Assembly (NCBI GenBank): GCA_937988705.1
Contig: CALKIA010000275.1
Coordinates: 1 to 6,670, forward strand
DNA from: an uncultured Chloroflexota bacterium
Lineage (GTDB): Bacteria > Chloroflexota > Anaerolineae > Aggregatilineales > Phototrophicaceae
Direction of reading: 5' to 3'
Length of the DNA stretch: 6,670 bases
Position numbers and translations under genes: made by a program. Of this stretch, positions 5,608 through 6,670 are shown piece by piece. How positions within the stretch are numbered: position 1 is the stretch's first letter; the number at the start of each line of letters is the position of its first letter. The notes below the pieces were generated by a model that ran no database searches, had not been told where the DNA came from, and saw only the letters and a list, made by a program, of their open reading frames with translations.

Positions 5608-6579
5608 TTGGCTCGATACACCAACCACGCAGAAGGCGTGGTTTATAAGAAACAACTCGGTACCTACTTCGTGCGCACACCGGACGGTGAAATCGTATGC
5701 TCGATTTCCAGCCGTCTGCGCAAAGAACTGATCTACCCGATTGCCGACCGCTCATCTATCGGTCATCACCGCGTCCAGAAAGTCGACGACATCCATATGA
5801 TCGATCCGGTCGCCATTGGTGACTGCGTGCAGTTCGTGGTCGCCGACGATGGGCCGGGCATGATCACCGAGGTGCTGCCCCGCCGCAATAAGCTGGCACG
5901 GACCGCGGCGGGCGTCAAACAGCTGGAACAGATCATCGCCGCGAACGTCGATCAGCTCGTCACCGTGTTCGCGGCGCTGCTGCCCGCACCGCACTGGAAC
6001 TTGCTGGATCGCTATCTCGTGACCGCCGAAGAGGCGGAGATTCCGCCGCTCATCGTCATGACCAAGCTCGACCTTGTGGAACCGGGAACATTCGATGCTG
6101 TGCTGGACGAATACCGCGCACTCGGCTATAACGTGGTTCTGACCAGCACCGCCACCGGACAAGGCATTGACGAGCTGCGAGCGGCGCTGGGCGGCAAAAC
6201 GTCCGTGCTCATCGGCAAGTCCGGTGTCGGCAAGACGAGCCTGCTCAATGCTATCCAGCCGGGGCTGGGCTTACGCGTGGGGGAAGTGAGCAAGGCGCTC
6301 AAGAAGGGCAAGCACACGACCACCCATGTTGAAATGATCGACTTGGAAAACGACGGTTATATCGTCGATACACCGGGCATGCGTGAATTCTCCACGTGGA
6401 ACATCGACAACGGCGACCTAGCACTCTACTTCCGCGAAATGCAGCCGTTTGTCGGCAGCTGCCGCTTTGGGCTGGACTGCACGCACCGCACCGAACCGGG
6501 CTGCGCCATCCTCAAAGCGGTAGGCGCCGGCCACATCAGCGAACGCCGCTATCACAGTTATGCGCGCATGCTGGAATAA
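5608..6579 (+). CDS. rsgA: Ribosome small-subunit-dependent GTPase A (RsgA/YjeQ)
   Basis: This 323-residue protein (from TTG 5608) is a circularly permuted GTPase that acts in late maturation of the 30S ribosomal subunit. The N-terminal OB fold spans about 5-85 (EGVVYKKQLGTYFVRTPDGE near 9-28). The GTPase motifs come in the permuted order typical of the family: TKLD (G4, 152-155), TSTATGQGI (G5 region, about 179-187), GKSGVGKTSL (P-loop G1, 203-212), a Thr-rich switch HTTTH (about 236-240), then DTPG (G3, 254-257). The C-terminal zinc site is complete, with Cys285, Cys291, His293 and Cys299 in CRFGLDCTHRTEPGC. An alternative start at GTG 5527 would give 350 residues, with an extra N-terminus that has no family counterpart. 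I favour TTG because of its Shine-Dalgarno. The gene appears to be transcribed from its own promoter at 5347-5375 and is followed by a strong hairpin. All key residues look intact, so it should be functional. Confidence 0.95.
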   Translation: MARYTNHAEGVVYKKQLGTYFVRTPDGEIVCSISSRLRKELIYPIADRSSIGHHRVQKVDDIHMIDPVAIGDCVQFVVADDGPGMITEVLPRRNKLARTAAGVKQLEQIIAANVDQLVTVFAALLPAPHWNLLDRYLVTAEEAEIPPLIVMTKLDLVEPGTFDAVLDEYRALGYNVVLTSTATGQGIDELRAALGGKTSVLIGKSGVGKTSLLNAIQPGLGLRVGEVSKALKKGKHTTTHVEMIDLENDGYIVDTPGMREFSTWNIDNGDLALYFREMQPFVGSCRFGLDCTHRTEPGCAILKAVGAGHISERRYHSYARMLE

Positions 6580-6588
6580 CTACCACAG

Positions 6589-6622
6589 AGTGAGGGGAGG
6601 TGAACTGTCACTTCCCCTCACT
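6589..6622 (+). terminator. Strong stem-loop after rsgA, probable transcription terminator
   Basis: A 15-bp stem (6589-6603 with 6608-6622, containing one G-U pair) closes a four-base loop ACTG, starting nine bases after the rsgA stop. The stem arms begin AGTGAGGGGA and end TCCCCTCACT. The next T run (TTTT, 6639-6642) is 16 bases beyond the stem, so it is not a textbook U-tract terminator. It may end transcription inefficiently or protect the mRNA 3' end. Confidence 0.6.
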
Positions 6623-6670
6623 GAAATTACACTGCACATTTTCTAACCCCCGTTTCTAAAAAACTCCTCT

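Noticed and set aside
5520..5648. A 42-codon ORF starting ATG at 5520, overlapping the rsgA start in another frame
   Set aside because: There is no Shine-Dalgarno sequence before it, and the translation ends in a basic run made from out-of-frame rsgA coding sequence.

Overview
The window (about 6.7 kb, moderately GC-rich, tightly packed genes) looks like bacterial chromosome. Operon style, -10-only promoters next to start codons, and the mix of a secreted sorbosone-dehydrogenase-like propeller, a Gfo/Idh oxidoreductase and a long Argonaute are compatible with a Chloroflexota-type bacterium. That assignment is an impression, not a proof. There are no tRNA or rRNA genes, CRISPR arrays, insertion sequences or phage genes that I can see.

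Layout. Minus strand: a possible gene start running off the left edge (1-38), then a secreted six-cysteine beta-propeller of the PQQ/sorbosone dehydrogenase type (55-1167). A 56-base divergent intergenic region (1168-1223) follows. Plus strand: a Gfo/Idh/MocA oxidoreductase (1224-2231), a two-domain rhodanese-type sulfurtransferase with its own -10 element (2261-3100), and, one base after the rhodanese stop, a 689-residue long prokaryotic Argonaute (3102-5171). A 436-base gene-poor stretch (5172-5607) carries a strong sigma70-type promoter and a 16-codon leader ORF. It leads into the ribosome-assembly GTPase gene rsgA (5608-6579, TTG start), which is followed by a 15-bp hairpin.

The centrepiece is the Argonaute. 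It has N, linker, PAZ-like, MID and PIWI regions and is almost the same length as Thermus thermophilus Ago. Three catalytic-tetrad positions appear to be kept (E526 tentatively, D552, D666), but the first Asp is Ser487. It is therefore probably a guide-binding protein without normal slicing. No helicase, nuclease or toxin partner lies beside it in this window. Its only close partner is the sulfurtransferase, to which it seems translationally coupled. The other genes are housekeeping or metabolic and show no evident functional link to it.
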